From JAHRVQ01 sp964548025 (GTDB taxonomy: Bacteria; Pseudomonadota; Gammaproteobacteria; Pseudomonadales; Azotimanducaceae): a DNA stretch of 64,000 nucleotides. Where the stretch lies: the NCBI GenBank assembly GCA_964548025.1, contig CAZJRI010000005.1:1-64000 (forward strand), written 5' to 3'. Of the stretch, positions 37,393 to 47,444 are shown in pieces. The notes beneath the pieces are model-generated. The model was not told where the DNA came from. It saw only the letters and a program-made list of their open reading frames with translations, and searched no databases. The translations under genes and the position numbers were made by a program. Each line of letters opens with the position of its first letter. Positions within the stretch are counted from its first letter, which is position 1.

Positions 37393-37420
37393 ACCGGCCA
37401 TGAATAACCGGCCATCAATA
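37393..37420. repeat. 14-bp tandem duplication
   Basis: Two adjacent 14-base units (ACCGGCCATGAATA and ACCGGCCATCAATA) differing at one base, about 40 bases upstream of the dehydrogenase start. Confidence 0.75.
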
Positions 37421-37527
37421 AACAATAGCACGGGCTGACTGATATGTTATCGATCCTTCAATCGATGAAGGTACATGGTCGCAGCCCTGTGTATTAACCT
37501 CGGTATTAACAATGCATGCGTCATCGC

Positions 37528-38313
37528 CTATTGATTGAGTTTCGAGAAGTCAGGGGTGCGTTTTTCTTTGAAAGCTGAAATCGCCTCCCTGTTCGCGGGG
37601 CCTCCGGAGAGATTGGCAAAGACTGGTACCTCCCTTGCCCTGGCCTCCTGTACACCTGAAAGACGCGCCTGAAGCAGAAGGGTCTTTGTGGCAATCAGCG
37701 ATGATACGGGTTGGGCAGCGATTTCATTTGCGACTGCCATAGCCTCGTTCATCAGGGCATCATTTGTAACCTTGCGCCATGCAAGGCCAATCTCAAGCGC
37801 CTTGTCCGCATCAATCCAGTTCGCCGTATATAGTAGATGGGCTGTCTCCTGCCAGCCAATTGTCCGCGGCAGAAGAAAGGTGCTCCCAGCCTCTGCTGTC
37901 ACCCCAAGGTTAACAAAGGGAGCCCTGAGGCGAGCATCTTCTGCAATCAATACGAGATCACAGTGGGGTAATATGGTCAGCCCGATTCCAACGCCAATGC
38001 CGTTTACCGCAGCAATCAGAGGCTTGGGAAAGGCCTGGACAATACTGAGTGCTGGTTCAAACCCGTGTTGCTTTCCATCTTCAAAACGAGGTGGTGTCTC
38101 AAGTTCTCCGAGATCCGTCCCGGCAGTGAAGGCACGCCCCGTGCCAGTCATGACAACGACTGCAATATCCTGCTGGGTTGAAGCTTCCTCGAAGGCTGCA
38201 CCGAGTTCATCCCACATGGCGGCGTTCATTGAATTGAGTGCTTCAGGCCGGTTGAGGGTCAGCAGGCGCACGCCTTCATTGTCTTCAATAAGGACCAGGT
38301 CAGAGGTCGTCAT
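37528..38313 (-). CDS. Enoyl-CoA hydratase/isomerase family protein
   Basis: A 261-residue crotonase-fold protein. TLNRPEALNSMNAAM, the oxyanion-hole segment GRAFTAGTDLGEL, and PLIAAVNGIGVGIG are typical. The second catalytic Glu expected near the PFVNLGVTAEAGST segment is present as E in TAEAGS. The protein probably hydrates or isomerises an enoyl-CoA in fatty acid or terpenoid breakdown. GGAG upstream supports the ATG. It is transcribed in the same direction as the dehydrogenase that follows, 174 bases away. Confidence 0.88.
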   Translation of the reverse strand: MTTSDLVLIEDNEGVRLLTLNRPEALNSMNAAMWDELGAAFEEASTQQDIAVVVMTGTGRAFTAGTDLGELETPPRFEDGKQHGFEPALSIVQAFPKPLIAAVNGIGVGIGLTILPHCDLVLIAEDARLRAPFVNLGVTAEAGSTFLLPRTIGWQETAHLLYTANWIDADKALEIGLAWRKVTNDALMNEAMAVANEIAAQPVSSLIATKTLLLQARLSGVQEARAREVPVFANLSGGPANREAISAFKEKRTPDFSKLNQ

Positions 38314-38557
38314 GGCATCAGCTCCGTATCATTTTCTGCTGTTGTTGTTTGTGTGACTGTATGTGTTTTTGCTACGACACTATTACCCAGCAGGTCACGA
38401 CTTACAATAAAAATATGGATCAGTGCGACGCAGAATGTACCGTTCTGACCTCACTTGACCATTCTTGAGCGGATGTGTTTTATTTTCCAGACCGTCAATT
38501 CTCTGACCGACAATCGGGAGGGGAGAAAGTGATGGAATTAATGGAGGATTCAGAATC

Positions 38558-39580
38558 GTGATTCGAAAACTGACAATCGTTCTAAGTCTCGTATTGATAT
38601 CTGCCTGCCAACCGCAGGAAGATGCATCGACCAAAGTAGAATCCGTAGCTGCCACGCCTGCCGTAGCCGGGTCCGTTGAGCGACTGGCCCCGGAGTTTGA
38701 CGAACTTATTGCGGCTGATGCTTTAATCGAGAAAGTCGCTGATGGATTCCAGTTCATTGAAGGCCCGGTCTGGGTAGGAGACGAAAACAAAGGGCACCTA
38801 CTGTTCAGCGACATCCCGGCCGACAAGGTCTATCGCTGGTCAGAGCATGAGAAGACGAGTATCTTTCTGGAGCCTGTTTTCCTGCCTGAGCTTAAAACGA
38901 ATGGGCAGGGTGGTTCGAATGGCCTGACGCTCGACCTTGAAGGCCGTATTGTTCTCTGTGAACACGGCAACAGGCGAGTCGCCCGAATCGAGGAGGACGG
39001 TACTCGTGTCACGATCATCGACCGATTCGAAGGCAAGCGTTTTAACAGTCCGAATGATATTGTCTATCACTCAAGCGGTGCAGCTTTTTTTACCGACCCG
39101 CCCTATGGTCTCGCCAGCCCTGAAGCACGAGAGCTTGATTGGCAGGGTATCTACCGACTCGACCCCGACGGTACAGTACACCTCCTGGCAGACGGTCTGA
39201 CTCGACCAAACGGGATCGGACTTTCACCGGATGAGAAGACGCTTTACGTTGCTAATTCGGATCAGGCGGCCAGATTGTGGATGGCTTATCAGGTGGATGA
39301 CGATCTTGGTCTTGATAAAGGCAGAGTGCTGCTCGATCTCACAGACAGCAAAGATACCGGAGTACCTGACGGTCTGGCTATCGACACAAAAGGGAACCTC
39401 TGGGCCAGTGGACCTGGGGGTATTGTGATTATCAGCCCGGAAGGAGAACACCTGGGGACGGTAAAACCATCAGAGCAGCCAGCCAATGCCGGTTTCGGCA
39501 ACGATGGCAGGACACTTTATATGACTGCTCGCACCGGCCTCTATAGGGTCCGCACACATGTTAAGGGGCTGATGCCCTAG
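38558..39580 (+). CDS. SMP-30/gluconolactonase-like lipoprotein
   Basis: A 340-residue six-bladed propeller protein. It starts at GTG with GGAGGA nine bases upstream. The N-terminus is a lipoprotein signal with lipobox LISAC, so it is anchored in the periplasm. Family features are QFIEGPVWVGDEN (metal-binding Glu), FNSPNDIVYHSSGAAFFTDP (Asn/Asp ligands), and GLTRPNGIGLSPDEKTLYVANS. SMP-30-type enzymes open sugar lactones. It lies about 100 bases before the quinohaemoprotein dehydrogenase, consistent with hydrolysis of a lactone made by that enzyme. Confidence 0.88.
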   Translation: MIRKLTIVLSLVLISACQPQEDASTKVESVAATPAVAGSVERLAPEFDELIAADALIEKVADGFQFIEGPVWVGDENKGHLLFSDIPADKVYRWSEHEKTSIFLEPVFLPELKTNGQGGSNGLTLDLEGRIVLCEHGNRRVARIEEDGTRVTIIDRFEGKRFNSPNDIVYHSSGAAFFTDPPYGLASPEARELDWQGIYRLDPDGTVHLLADGLTRPNGIGLSPDEKTLYVANSDQAARLWMAYQVDDDLGLDKGRVLLDLTDSKDTGVPDGLAIDTKGNLWASGPGGIVIISPEGEHLGTVKPSEQPANAGFGNDGRTLYMTARTGLYRVRTHVKGLMP

Positions 39581-39678
39581 CCTTATGTCAGTTTCTCGGG
39601 TCAGCCAACGGGAATGATGACGTATTGATGCATTATTTTAACAAACAAAATTCATGGACATATCTGAAGGATTAATAG

Positions 39679-41766
39679 ATGAGCAGAAGATATAGCTTAA
39701 TCATCGTTATTGCATTGCTCTGCCTGTCAGGTTGTTCACCGGAGGATAGTAGGGAAACTAAAGAGCCCGCCCTTGAGTCGCAAACGTCAGAAACAGAATG
39801 GCCATTGCACGGACTGGATTATGGGGAAACGAGGTACAGTAGTTTAACGGATATCGATCAGACGACTGTCACGGACCTTGGCGTTGCCTGGTCATACGAA
39901 CTGGGTTCAAAGCGCGGCGTTGAGACAACCCCAATCGTTGCTGACGGAACAATGTATGTCACCGCACCATGGAGTGTCGTTCATGCAATTGATGCCACAA
40001 CCGGGCAGGGGATATGGAAGTATGATCCCGAGGTGCCACGTCAGTGGGGTCGTTGGGCTTGCTGTGATGTGGTAAATCGCGGCGTGGCAATATGGGGAGA
40101 TCGCTTGTTCGTTGGTACCCTGGACGGTCGTCTGGTGGCTGTTGACAGATCCAGCGGTAAGAAAATCTGGGAAGTAAGAACAACACCAACCGACAAGCCC
40201 TATACAATTACCGGCGCACCACGTGTGGCAGGGGATAAGGTAATCATCGGCAACGGGGGCGCTGAATATGGCGTTCGTGGTTATGTAACGGCCTATGACG
40301 TGAAGTCCGGGGTAGAGGCCTGGCGTTTTTATACGGTGCCGGGTGATCCGTCAAAACCGCTCGAACATCCTGATCTTGAAATCGCATTGCCCACCTGGAC
40401 CGGTGAATGGTGGGACGTGGGAGGTGGCGGCACAGCATGGGATTCCATGGCGTTCGACCCTGAACTTAACCTGATCTACGTTGGTGTTGGCAATGGATCT
40501 CCCTGGGCACGATATGAACGCAGTCCCGGTGGTGGTGACAACCTGTTCCTGTCTTCAGTTATTGCAGTAGACGTTGAAACGGGTCGCCTGCGCTGGCACT
40601 ACCAGACAACGCCTTCTGACAACTGGGATTACACTGCGACCCAGCACATATTACTGACTGATCTCACCATCAACGGAGAACATCGCAAGGTCCTGCTTCA
40701 GGCGCCGAAGAACGGATTCCTTTATGTGCTGGATCGAGTCAATGGTGAACTGATATCTGCAACTCCCTACGTGCATATGAACTGGGCAACTCATGTTGAC
40801 ATAGAGTCAGGTCGACCGGTTGAAACTGAAGACGGTAATTACGAAGCAGCCGCCAAGAAAGTCATGCCAGGTCCACCAGGTGGTCATAACTGGCAACCCA
40901 TGTCATTCAGTCAGAAAACCCAGTTACTTTATGTGCCCGCTCATGATACGGGGATCTGGTACAGCTACGACGATCAGTTTGAATATGACCCGACCGTCAC
41001 GAACCTTGGATTGAAATTTACGCCGGAGGTGGCTGCACAGGCATTGGCAGATCCGGTAGAACACCGCGGTTATCTCATTGCCTGGGATCCCATCGAAGCA
41101 AAACCAAGATGGAAGTTGAAATTTGATGGGCACTGGAACGGAGGATTGTTGTCTACTGCCGGTGGGCTGGTTTTTCAGGGTACGCCCGATGGCAATTTCA
41201 CGGCATACCGAGACAGTGATGGTGAAGTATTGTGGCGTACCAGTTCCACACCCGGCTTCTTTGCACCTCCGGTAACCTACAAAATCAAAGGTGAACAATA
41301 TATTGCCATAGCGGCAGGTGTCGGTGGTGGTGGTGGCATGCCACGGCGAATTCTGCCAGGGGCGATGATCAACGAGTACGAAAACGAAGGCCGTATTATC
41401 GCATTTAAACTGGGTGCCAAATCACCCATGCCTCTTTCGAAAAAGAAACCCGACCGTACTATTCCGGATCTGCCTCAATTGTCCGCTAGTGATGACGACC
41501 TGGAGAAGGGAAGAGTGCTCTTTGGAAAATACTGCCAGTCATGCCATGGCGGTGGGATGCTTCACCCGGACCTTCGATATTTGACCCAGGCAAAACACGC
41601 AATACTCAAAGAAATAGTTCTTGGAGGCGCATTCCTGGGGCTTGGAATGCCCAGGTTTGACGATGTGTTGAACGAAGCGGACGTTGATGCAATCCAGTTC
41701 TACCTGTTCAGTCAGACAATGCTTCTGAGGGCCAGTCAGAATGAACAGGATGATTCATCTGATTAA
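39679..41766 (+). CDS. PQQ-dependent quinohaemoprotein dehydrogenase
   Basis: A 695-residue lipoprotein (lipobox LSGC) with an eight-bladed PQQ propeller and a C-terminal cytochrome c domain. Visible are the vicinal cysteines WACCDVVNRG, the tryptophan-docking repeats (GRLVAVDRSSGKKIW, TGRLRWHYQTT), GNGSPWARYERSPGGGDNLF and the DNWDYTATQ segment. The position two after the catalytic Asp is Thr, not a second Asp, which fits a calcium rather than lanthanide enzyme. The haem site is CQSCH near residue 615. It oxidises an alcohol or sugar in the periplasm, passing electrons to the respiratory chain. The preceding gene is a lactonase. Confidence 0.9.
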   Translation: MSRRYSLIIVIALLCLSGCSPEDSRETKEPALESQTSETEWPLHGLDYGETRYSSLTDIDQTTVTDLGVAWSYELGSKRGVETTPIVADGTMYVTAPWSVVHAIDATTGQGIWKYDPEVPRQWGRWACCDVVNRGVAIWGDRLFVGTLDGRLVAVDRSSGKKIWEVRTTPTDKPYTITGAPRVAGDKVIIGNGGAEYGVRGYVTAYDVKSGVEAWRFYTVPGDPSKPLEHPDLEIALPTWTGEWWDVGGGGTAWDSMAFDPELNLIYVGVGNGSPWARYERSPGGGDNLFLSSVIAVDVETGRLRWHYQTTPSDNWDYTATQHILLTDLTINGEHRKVLLQAPKNGFLYVLDRVNGELISATPYVHMNWATHVDIESGRPVETEDGNYEAAAKKVMPGPPGGHNWQPMSFSQKTQLLYVPAHDTGIWYSYDDQFEYDPTVTNLGLKFTPEVAAQALADPVEHRGYLIAWDPIEAKPRWKLKFDGHWNGGLLSTAGGLVFQGTPDGNFTAYRDSDGEVLWRTSSTPGFFAPPVTYKIKGEQYIAIAAGVGGGGGMPRRILPGAMINEYENEGRIIAFKLGAKSPMPLSKKKPDRTIPDLPQLSASDDDLEKGRVLFGKYCQSCHGGGMLHPDLRYLTQAKHAILKEIVLGGAFLGLGMPRFDDVLNEADVDAIQFYLFSQTMLLRASQNEQDDSSD

Positions 41767-41824
41767 ATCTCTTCTGAGATCCCGGAACTACTTCAGAGGA
41801 AGTGCTATGGAGTGCGAGTATTTT

Positions 41825-44197
41825 TTAAATAGAAACGCTGACGGTTCTGCTGCCACGTCCATCCTGGGTGAAAGATCGCAACTTTATCTCAACCGTTTTC
41901 TCCGAAGTCAGGTTAACCGGCTGATGGTAACGTGGACTATTTGCACGAGGCTCACTTCCATCCAGAGTGTAACGAATGGCAAGACTGGGAAAGAGCACAT
42001 TCGCCTGCAGCATCGAATCTTTCACCACGGCCCCTGGCGGAGGAACCCGAAAAGCTGCCTTTTTTGATTCCAGGAAGTTGAGTTCACGTTGATCCAGTGC
42101 AGCTACGAATTCACCCCAACGAGCCGGATCAGGTTTGCTGTTCCATGCCCGTTCTGCGACTGCCAGCAATCTGGGGAACAGGTAGAAATCACATAGTTCA
42201 GGGCTGTAAACCGTTTCTCCCCAAAGTTGTGCCTGTATGCCCTTGAATTGATCCATGTGTTCTATATCGAGACCCAACATCTGCTCAGGATCAAAATGAT
42301 AGATATGGCGGGTATCAATGTAGGAACCCCAGGGCAGACCTGGTTCATCCTTGTCACGACCATAAGGCATGTCCAGATAGAGAAAACTGGCATTGCAGAT
42401 GACTATCTGCTGGTTGTTGGCAATCATCTCCCTGGTAATGTCTTTCTTCCCCCTTTCTGTCGTCCAGTCGCAGAAGTACCTTTCCCCTTTCTCACTGTCA
42501 TTGTCAGTGTCAGCATAGGGTGCAAGTTCATGCCAGAACCCGATCCTGATGCCAGGCACGATTGCTTCCGCAGCTTCTGTAACCTTCTTGTAATGGCGTC
42601 GCATGAGTGCTGTGCGTGCACTTTTGATGTCTTCGGGTTCATCCATCGACCAGGCCGGGTTCCACAGATCATGACATGCGCGCACCGCAGGGGAGTGGAT
42701 CCACGCACCGTCGGGTACCTCATCACCACCTAGATGAATAGTTTTAAGTGGCACGCCAGCCCGGTGATAGATGTCTTTGATTTCGCTCAATACACAGGTA
42801 AAGAAATGGTAAGTCGAATCGAGACAGACATTAACCACATTGTTCTTATATCCCTGGGCTGATTGGTGCACTGATTGATCATCTGGATCCACGACCTGGT
42901 ATTGAATTGAATTCTGAAGTGACTGGATTATTGAATTTGCATGTCCCGGTAAGTTAAATTCCAGGATTACCTCTACATGGTGACTGGCAGCGGTTTGCAA
43001 TATGTGAATCATGTCGCGTTGTGACAAAAAGCCGGAGACGGTTTGATGGTCGTCCCCCCAGGCTGGATAAAGTGCCTGCACCTCGCCTGATGTGTTGGTG
43101 GTTTCATGCTGTCGTCTGCCGCCGATATCAGTCAATTCAGGAACGGATTCTATTTCCAGTCGCCAGCCTTCATCGTTTGAAATCCCGAGTTGCAGTCGGT
43201 TCATTTTGTAGGCTGCCATTATCTGGATGACTTTCACAATCTGGTCAGCGTCCTGGTAATGACGGGATATATCCAGAAATAGTGCACGATGTGACCAGTC
43301 GGGTGCGTCTTTGATGTTTATGCAGGGCAATCGGTTGTTGCTGATTATCTGACGCAGAGATTGAATCCCATAATAAACGCCAGCCTGATCTGAACCCGCT
43401 ATTTTTACACCATTGGCATCAATTGTGAGGTGGTATCCCTCGTCAGGCAGGTCTGATTGCAATAACAACGAGATTGGTATGCCAGAGCTGGATTCTGCGG
43501 CAAACTGTTGAAACAGATTCGACAAGTGCACCTTCTCGTTTGCGAGCATGGGTTCAGCAGATATATTGAATCCGTTGGTTAAATTCAGCACATCCTCTGT
43601 TGTGTCTATCGATTGGGCATCGGGGATGAGGAAAGATCGTCCAGTTGCAGCAGGAATCTGCTCGTTGCGATCATAGATACTTGAAGCAGTTTGCAGGTCT
43701 GTATTGCAGGTTGGAGAAGTATCCTTGATCCAGCTATTGGTCAGAGTAGGTACATCCGGGATAATGGGATCTAGTAACGTGGGATTACCCAGTATCGTTT
43801 CCTTGTCGTCAGCGTCGATTGAAGAGAGGTAAAAACCCTGTGTAGCTGCCAGATTCATGCCAGCAAATAGCCAGGTTTCGATGTTAAGTTCAATCTCCTC
43901 TCCATTTCCCAGAGATGGCCATCCACTGGAAGGTTCGAGAAATCCATGGCGGCCATCGATTAATCGAACCGTACCTAGATTCTCACCCTGGGCAAGAGTC
44001 AGCCCGAGGCTGAAATATAGTCGCCAGCCTGAATCTGTTAGTTCTGATTCGCCGCAATTTCTAATCAGTAAGCTGCTGGTGACCTTATCCAGATCAACAT
44101 CATAATCTTGTTTCACCTGAACCTGTATGTCTGCTGCCTTGAATGCAGCTTTCACCTGGTCAACCATTGATTCGTCTCTATCAAAATCAGCCAGCAT
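41825..44197 (-). CDS. Beta-N-acetylhexosaminidase (GH20)
   Basis: About 790 residues. An N-terminal carbohydrate-binding-like region precedes the GH20 barrel, which contains ALFLDISRHYQD, MAAYKMNRLQLGISNDEGW, LEFNLPGHA and the catalytic Asp-Glu pair in HLGGDEVPDGAW. A C-terminal beta-domain (LAIRYTLDGSEPR) closes the protein. The enzyme cleaves terminal GlcNAc from chitin oligomers or glycans by substrate-assisted catalysis. The start is uncertain: the frame is open to a TTG at 44269, ATGs lie at 44197 and 44167, and none has a strong ribosome site. No clear signal peptide is seen. It is convergent with the PQQ dehydrogenase. Confidence 0.85.
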   Translation of the reverse strand: MLADFDRDESMVDQVKAAFKAADIQVQVKQDYDVDLDKVTSSLLIRNCGESELTDSGWRLYFSLGLTLAQGENLGTVRLIDGRHGFLEPSSGWPSLGNGEEIELNIETWLFAGMNLAATQGFYLSSIDADDKETILGNPTLLDPIIPDVPTLTNSWIKDTSPTCNTDLQTASSIYDRNEQIPAATGRSFLIPDAQSIDTTEDVLNLTNGFNISAEPMLANEKVHLSNLFQQFAAESSSGIPISLLLQSDLPDEGYHLTIDANGVKIAGSDQAGVYYGIQSLRQIISNNRLPCINIKDAPDWSHRALFLDISRHYQDADQIVKVIQIMAAYKMNRLQLGISNDEGWRLEIESVPELTDIGGRRQHETTNTSGEVQALYPAWGDDHQTVSGFLSQRDMIHILQTAASHHVEVILEFNLPGHANSIIQSLQNSIQYQVVDPDDQSVHQSAQGYKNNVVNVCLDSTYHFFTCVLSEIKDIYHRAGVPLKTIHLGGDEVPDGAWIHSPAVRACHDLWNPAWSMDEPEDIKSARTALMRRHYKKVTEAAEAIVPGIRIGFWHELAPYADTDNDSEKGERYFCDWTTERGKKDITREMIANNQQIVICNASFLYLDMPYGRDKDEPGLPWGSYIDTRHIYHFDPEQMLGLDIEHMDQFKGIQAQLWGETVYSPELCDFYLFPRLLAVAERAWNSKPDPARWGEFVAALDQRELNFLESKKAAFRVPPPGAVVKDSMLQANVLFPSLAIRYTLDGSEPRANSPRYHQPVNLTSEKTVEIKLRSFTQDGRGSRTVSVSI

Positions 44198-44389
44198 GAG
44201 TATACATAAAAGGGAATGAAGGAATTGGGCAGATTCAAGTATTCGGGCCCACGTGGGATTAAGCAGCAAGCCAGGGGAGGCGGGAGTGGTTATTCTTTTA
44301 TACTTTATTGGCTATCAACTCACTTATATCTCATCTTTGCTTTATCATGCAGAAACATAATACAAAAACCGAATTGAGCAGGAACAATC

Positions 44390-44776
44390 ATGTTTAGAAT
44401 AATAATCTGTATCACCCTGTTGTTGCCGGTTACCCTGGTATGGGCAGATCATCACGAAAAGCCAGTCTATGAGTTGCGCACCTATACGGCTAACGAAGGC
44501 AAGCTATCGGCACTGCAGGCTAGATTCAGAGACCATACGATGGCAATCTTCGAAAAGCATGGCATGAAAAATATTGGCTACTGGCTGGCACAGGACACAC
44601 CCGATACCCTGATCTACATCCTCGCCCATAAAGACAGAGATACCGCAGCCGTTTCTTGGAAGGCGTTTGTGGCTGATCCCGCCTGGCGCGAGGTGTACCA
44701 GAACTCGATTGCCGATGGAAGGCTCGTGAAGAAGGTCGTGAGTGTATACATGGACCCGACTGACTTCTCACCCTGA
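44390..44776 (+). CDS. NIPSNAP family protein, exported
   Basis: A 128-residue protein with a signal peptide (IIICITLLLPVTLVWA). The mature part YELRTYTANEGKLSALQARF and the end KKVVSVYMDPTDFSP are typical of NIPSNAP proteins, small ferredoxin-like-fold proteins of poorly known role. AGGA precedes the ATG. It lies about 180 bases upstream of the GPH transporter on the same strand. Confidence 0.82.
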   Translation: MFRIIICITLLLPVTLVWADHHEKPVYELRTYTANEGKLSALQARFRDHTMAIFEKHGMKNIGYWLAQDTPDTLIYILAHKDRDTAAVSWKAFVADPAWREVYQNSIADGRLVKKVVSVYMDPTDFSP

Positions 44777-44956
44777 TGGATGCCAGGCATAAAAAGTATT
44801 AAGAAGCTGAGTCTACAGCTGGGAAGAACCGGTTGTTCATCTTAAAGTTGCCAGGAATGTTGACCTCAAGATCATTATTTGTCACATTTAGATGGCATCA
44901 TCGCGATCCTGATTAATAGGTGGTGATATTAATCATAGCGAAGCGATTGTTGGTGA

Positions 44957-46387
44957 ATGAGTAGTTATAAACTTTCCTGGTCGAACAAGTTTTTCTTTGG
45001 ATTGGGGCAGGCAGCAGAGTCGATCAAGAATTTTGGATTCGGCACCTTGCTGTTGTTGTATTACAACCAGGTACTGGGTCTCTCCGGTACCTATGCCGGT
45101 TTCGCAGTCGCAATCGCTCTAGTAGCTGATGCCATATCTGATCCAGCCGTTGGCTCCTGGTCTGACGGCTTCAAAAACAAATGGGGTCGGCGTCATCCAT
45201 TCATGTTCGCGTCGATCATTCCGCTTGGCCTTTGTTTCTATCTTCTCTTCATGCCGCCCCTGGGCATGTCAGAATTTCAACTCTTTCTGTGGTTTACCTG
45301 TTTTGCCATCCTCACCCGTACTGCCCTGACGTTTTTCCATGTGCCCTACCTGTCTCTGGGTGCAGAGATGACTCAGGACTATAACGAGCGAACCCAACTC
45401 GTGGTGATCCGAACAGCGCTGGGTATTTTTGCCAGCATTTTTGTGATCTATATTGCCTGGAATTTTATCTTCCTTAAAACTGAGACTGATCCCACACCCC
45501 AGTTAACCCGGGAGCCCTATTTCCTCTATGCGTCGTTGAGTGCAGGTGTGATGGTCGTCATGATGTTTATCTCAGTAATCGGCACTCGCAGTCTCGTGCC
45601 ACACCTGGCTGGTGCAAAACAGGAAGGTCGGGCATTCAGTATTCTGCAAGTTTATACAGATCTCTTTAGTGCACTGATGAACCCTTCGTTTCGGGCATTG
45701 TTTGTTGGTACCTTATTGTTCTATATCTATGCGGGTACCCATGGTGCCCTCGCGATGCACCTCAAAACCTTCTACTGGGAACTGGATACGAAGGGCATTG
45801 AATACTGGCAATATGGCGGTGTCGCTGGTGGTATTCTGGGCTTGCCCCTGGTCTCGGTATTCAATCGGTGGATCGACAAGAAATGGACGGTGATCGTTGG
45901 TGTAGGACTTGCCGCAATCGCCGGGACCTCACCAGTGCTGTTAAAACTGGTTAATTTGATGCCTGAGGATCAGGACGTTCTTGTTGCTGTTCTGGTTGGT
46001 CTGAGTGTCGTTGTCTCAATGTCCTACGTGCTTGCGGGTGTGTCCGTGATGTCGATGATGGGAGACATAGCCGATGAACATGAGTTAAAACATGGCACGC
46101 GTCAGGAAGGCGTCTATTTTGGCGCCTATAATTTTTCTGCGAAGTGTACCAGCGCCTTAGGAAATCTGGTGGCGGGTTTTATCCTGGATATAATCAGCTT
46201 TCCTGTTAATTCGAGCCCGGGAGAAGTCCCGCAGGAAGTGCTCACTAACTTTGGGCTTTTCTACGGTGTGGTAGTGTTGATGCTCCTCGCCGCAACCTAT
46301 GTATTTCTGCCATACAACCTGAGCAGAAAACGACACAATGAAATTATCCAGGCATTGAACCAGCGAGCCGAAGAGCCTGCTTCATAG
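44957..46387 (+). CDS. MFS transporter, GPH family
   Basis: A 476-residue inner-membrane carrier with about twelve TM segments. SDPAVGSWSDGFKNKWGRRHPFMF in the first cytoplasmic loop (here SDPAVGSWSD and KWGRRHPF) and MGDIADEHELKHGTRQEG in the second half identify the GPH/MFS_2 group. The substrate is unknown. It is a paralogue of the transporter at 8210 but is not closely similar outside the motifs. Confidence 0.86.
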   Translation: MSSYKLSWSNKFFFGLGQAAESIKNFGFGTLLLLYYNQVLGLSGTYAGFAVAIALVADAISDPAVGSWSDGFKNKWGRRHPFMFASIIPLGLCFYLLFMPPLGMSEFQLFLWFTCFAILTRTALTFFHVPYLSLGAEMTQDYNERTQLVVIRTALGIFASIFVIYIAWNFIFLKTETDPTPQLTREPYFLYASLSAGVMVVMMFISVIGTRSLVPHLAGAKQEGRAFSILQVYTDLFSALMNPSFRALFVGTLLFYIYAGTHGALAMHLKTFYWELDTKGIEYWQYGGVAGGILGLPLVSVFNRWIDKKWTVIVGVGLAAIAGTSPVLLKLVNLMPEDQDVLVAVLVGLSVVVSMSYVLAGVSVMSMMGDIADEHELKHGTRQEGVYFGAYNFSAKCTSALGNLVAGFILDIISFPVNSSPGEVPQEVLTNFGLFYGVVVLMLLAATYVFLPYNLSRKRHNEIIQALNQRAEEPAS

Positions 46388-46530
46388 ACCGGTTCCCACG
46401 ATTAATCGATTAATCCCAAGGGCACTCAACAAGGGGTGAATACCGACCTCTTTTCTTTTGTTGTAGTATCAACTGCTGATGGATCAGTTGGGCAGTCGGA
46501 TTAATCCGGCGCCTCAGGCTTGTGAATCTG

Positions 46531-46561
46531 ATATCTTGTAACTTTTATATCTTGTAACTTT
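46531..46561. repeat. 16-bp tandem duplication
   Basis: ATATCTTGTAACTTTT at 46531-46546 is followed by a second copy, 15 of 16 bases identical, immediately upstream of the enoyl-CoA hydratase ribosome site. Confidence 0.7.
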
Positions 46562-46584
46562 GATTGAAAACCAAGGGGAAAATG

Positions 46585-47406
46585 ATGGCTGACAACGTAA
46601 TAATGACAGAACGACGGGGTGAAAAAGACGGGATCTTGTGGATAACCCTGAACCGCCCGGAAAACCTAAACGCTTTGACTTTTCCGCTGCTCAAAGAGAT
46701 GCGCGAGATGTTGGTGGACGCAAGATTTGACAGATCAGTTCGCTGCATAGTCATTACCGGGGCTGGACGCGGTTTCTGTGCAGGTATGGATATGGGCGGC
46801 AACGCCAATCCTGATGCAGAAAAGAAACCAGCAGACAGCAAGGTTGATCCTGAAGGCTATCGCCTGAACTTTCGTCATGAGACAGAAACCTATATTGCCC
46901 TGCGCCGAATGGAGGTGCCGATCATCGCGATGGTCAATGGGCCTGCGGTTGGTGCAGGTCTCGACCTGGTGAGTCATTGTGACATGGCCGTCGGTTCAAC
47001 TTCAGCCCGATACCAGGTGGCCTATGTCAAGCGTGGTGTATACGCAGACCTTGGTGGTTTCTGGTCACTGCCAAAGATTCTCGGTTGGCGTAAGTCGATG
47101 GAACTCATGATGACGGGTCGATTTATGAGTGCAGAAGAAGCACATGAGGCTGGGTTGACTAACTACCTGGTTGAGCCTGATGAGCTGGAGGCCAAGACCA
47201 TGGAACTCGCCCTCGAATGTGAGGCGGGACCACCCATTGCACAAAAGCTCGGGAAGATGCTCGCTTTGCGAACTTCTCATCTCGATTTCGATACAGCCAT
47301 GCAATGGTCAGAGTCAACCATTCCTGTTGTCGGACTTTCCCAGGATTCGATTGAGGGTATGAAAGCGTTTTCTGAAAAAAGGGAAACAGATTTCAAGGGG
47401 CGGTAG
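46585..47406 (+). CDS. Enoyl-CoA hydratase/isomerase family protein
   Basis: About 273 residues. NRPENLNALTFPLL, the oxyanion-hole segment GRGFCAGMDMGG, and PIIAMVNGPAVGAGLDL are classic crotonase motifs. The start is taken as the second of two adjacent ATGs because AAGGGG is correctly spaced from it; a TTG seven codons upstream is also open. It probably acts in acyl-CoA breakdown. The gene is followed by a strong terminator. Confidence 0.88.
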   Translation: MADNVIMTERRGEKDGILWITLNRPENLNALTFPLLKEMREMLVDARFDRSVRCIVITGAGRGFCAGMDMGGNANPDAEKKPADSKVDPEGYRLNFRHETETYIALRRMEVPIIAMVNGPAVGAGLDLVSHCDMAVGSTSARYQVAYVKRGVYADLGGFWSLPKILGWRKSMELMMTGRFMSAEEAHEAGLTNYLVEPDELEAKTMELALECEAGPPIAQKLGKMLALRTSHLDFDTAMQWSESTIPVVGLSQDSIEGMKAFSEKRETDFKGR

Positions 47407-47444
47407 CAGTCAAGTCGATTAATCAATCGTTTCTCAAAAACAAG

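Noticed and set aside
37688..38356. Rightward open frame of 222 codons
   Set aside because: It is antisense to the enoyl-CoA hydratase and has no protein-like features.
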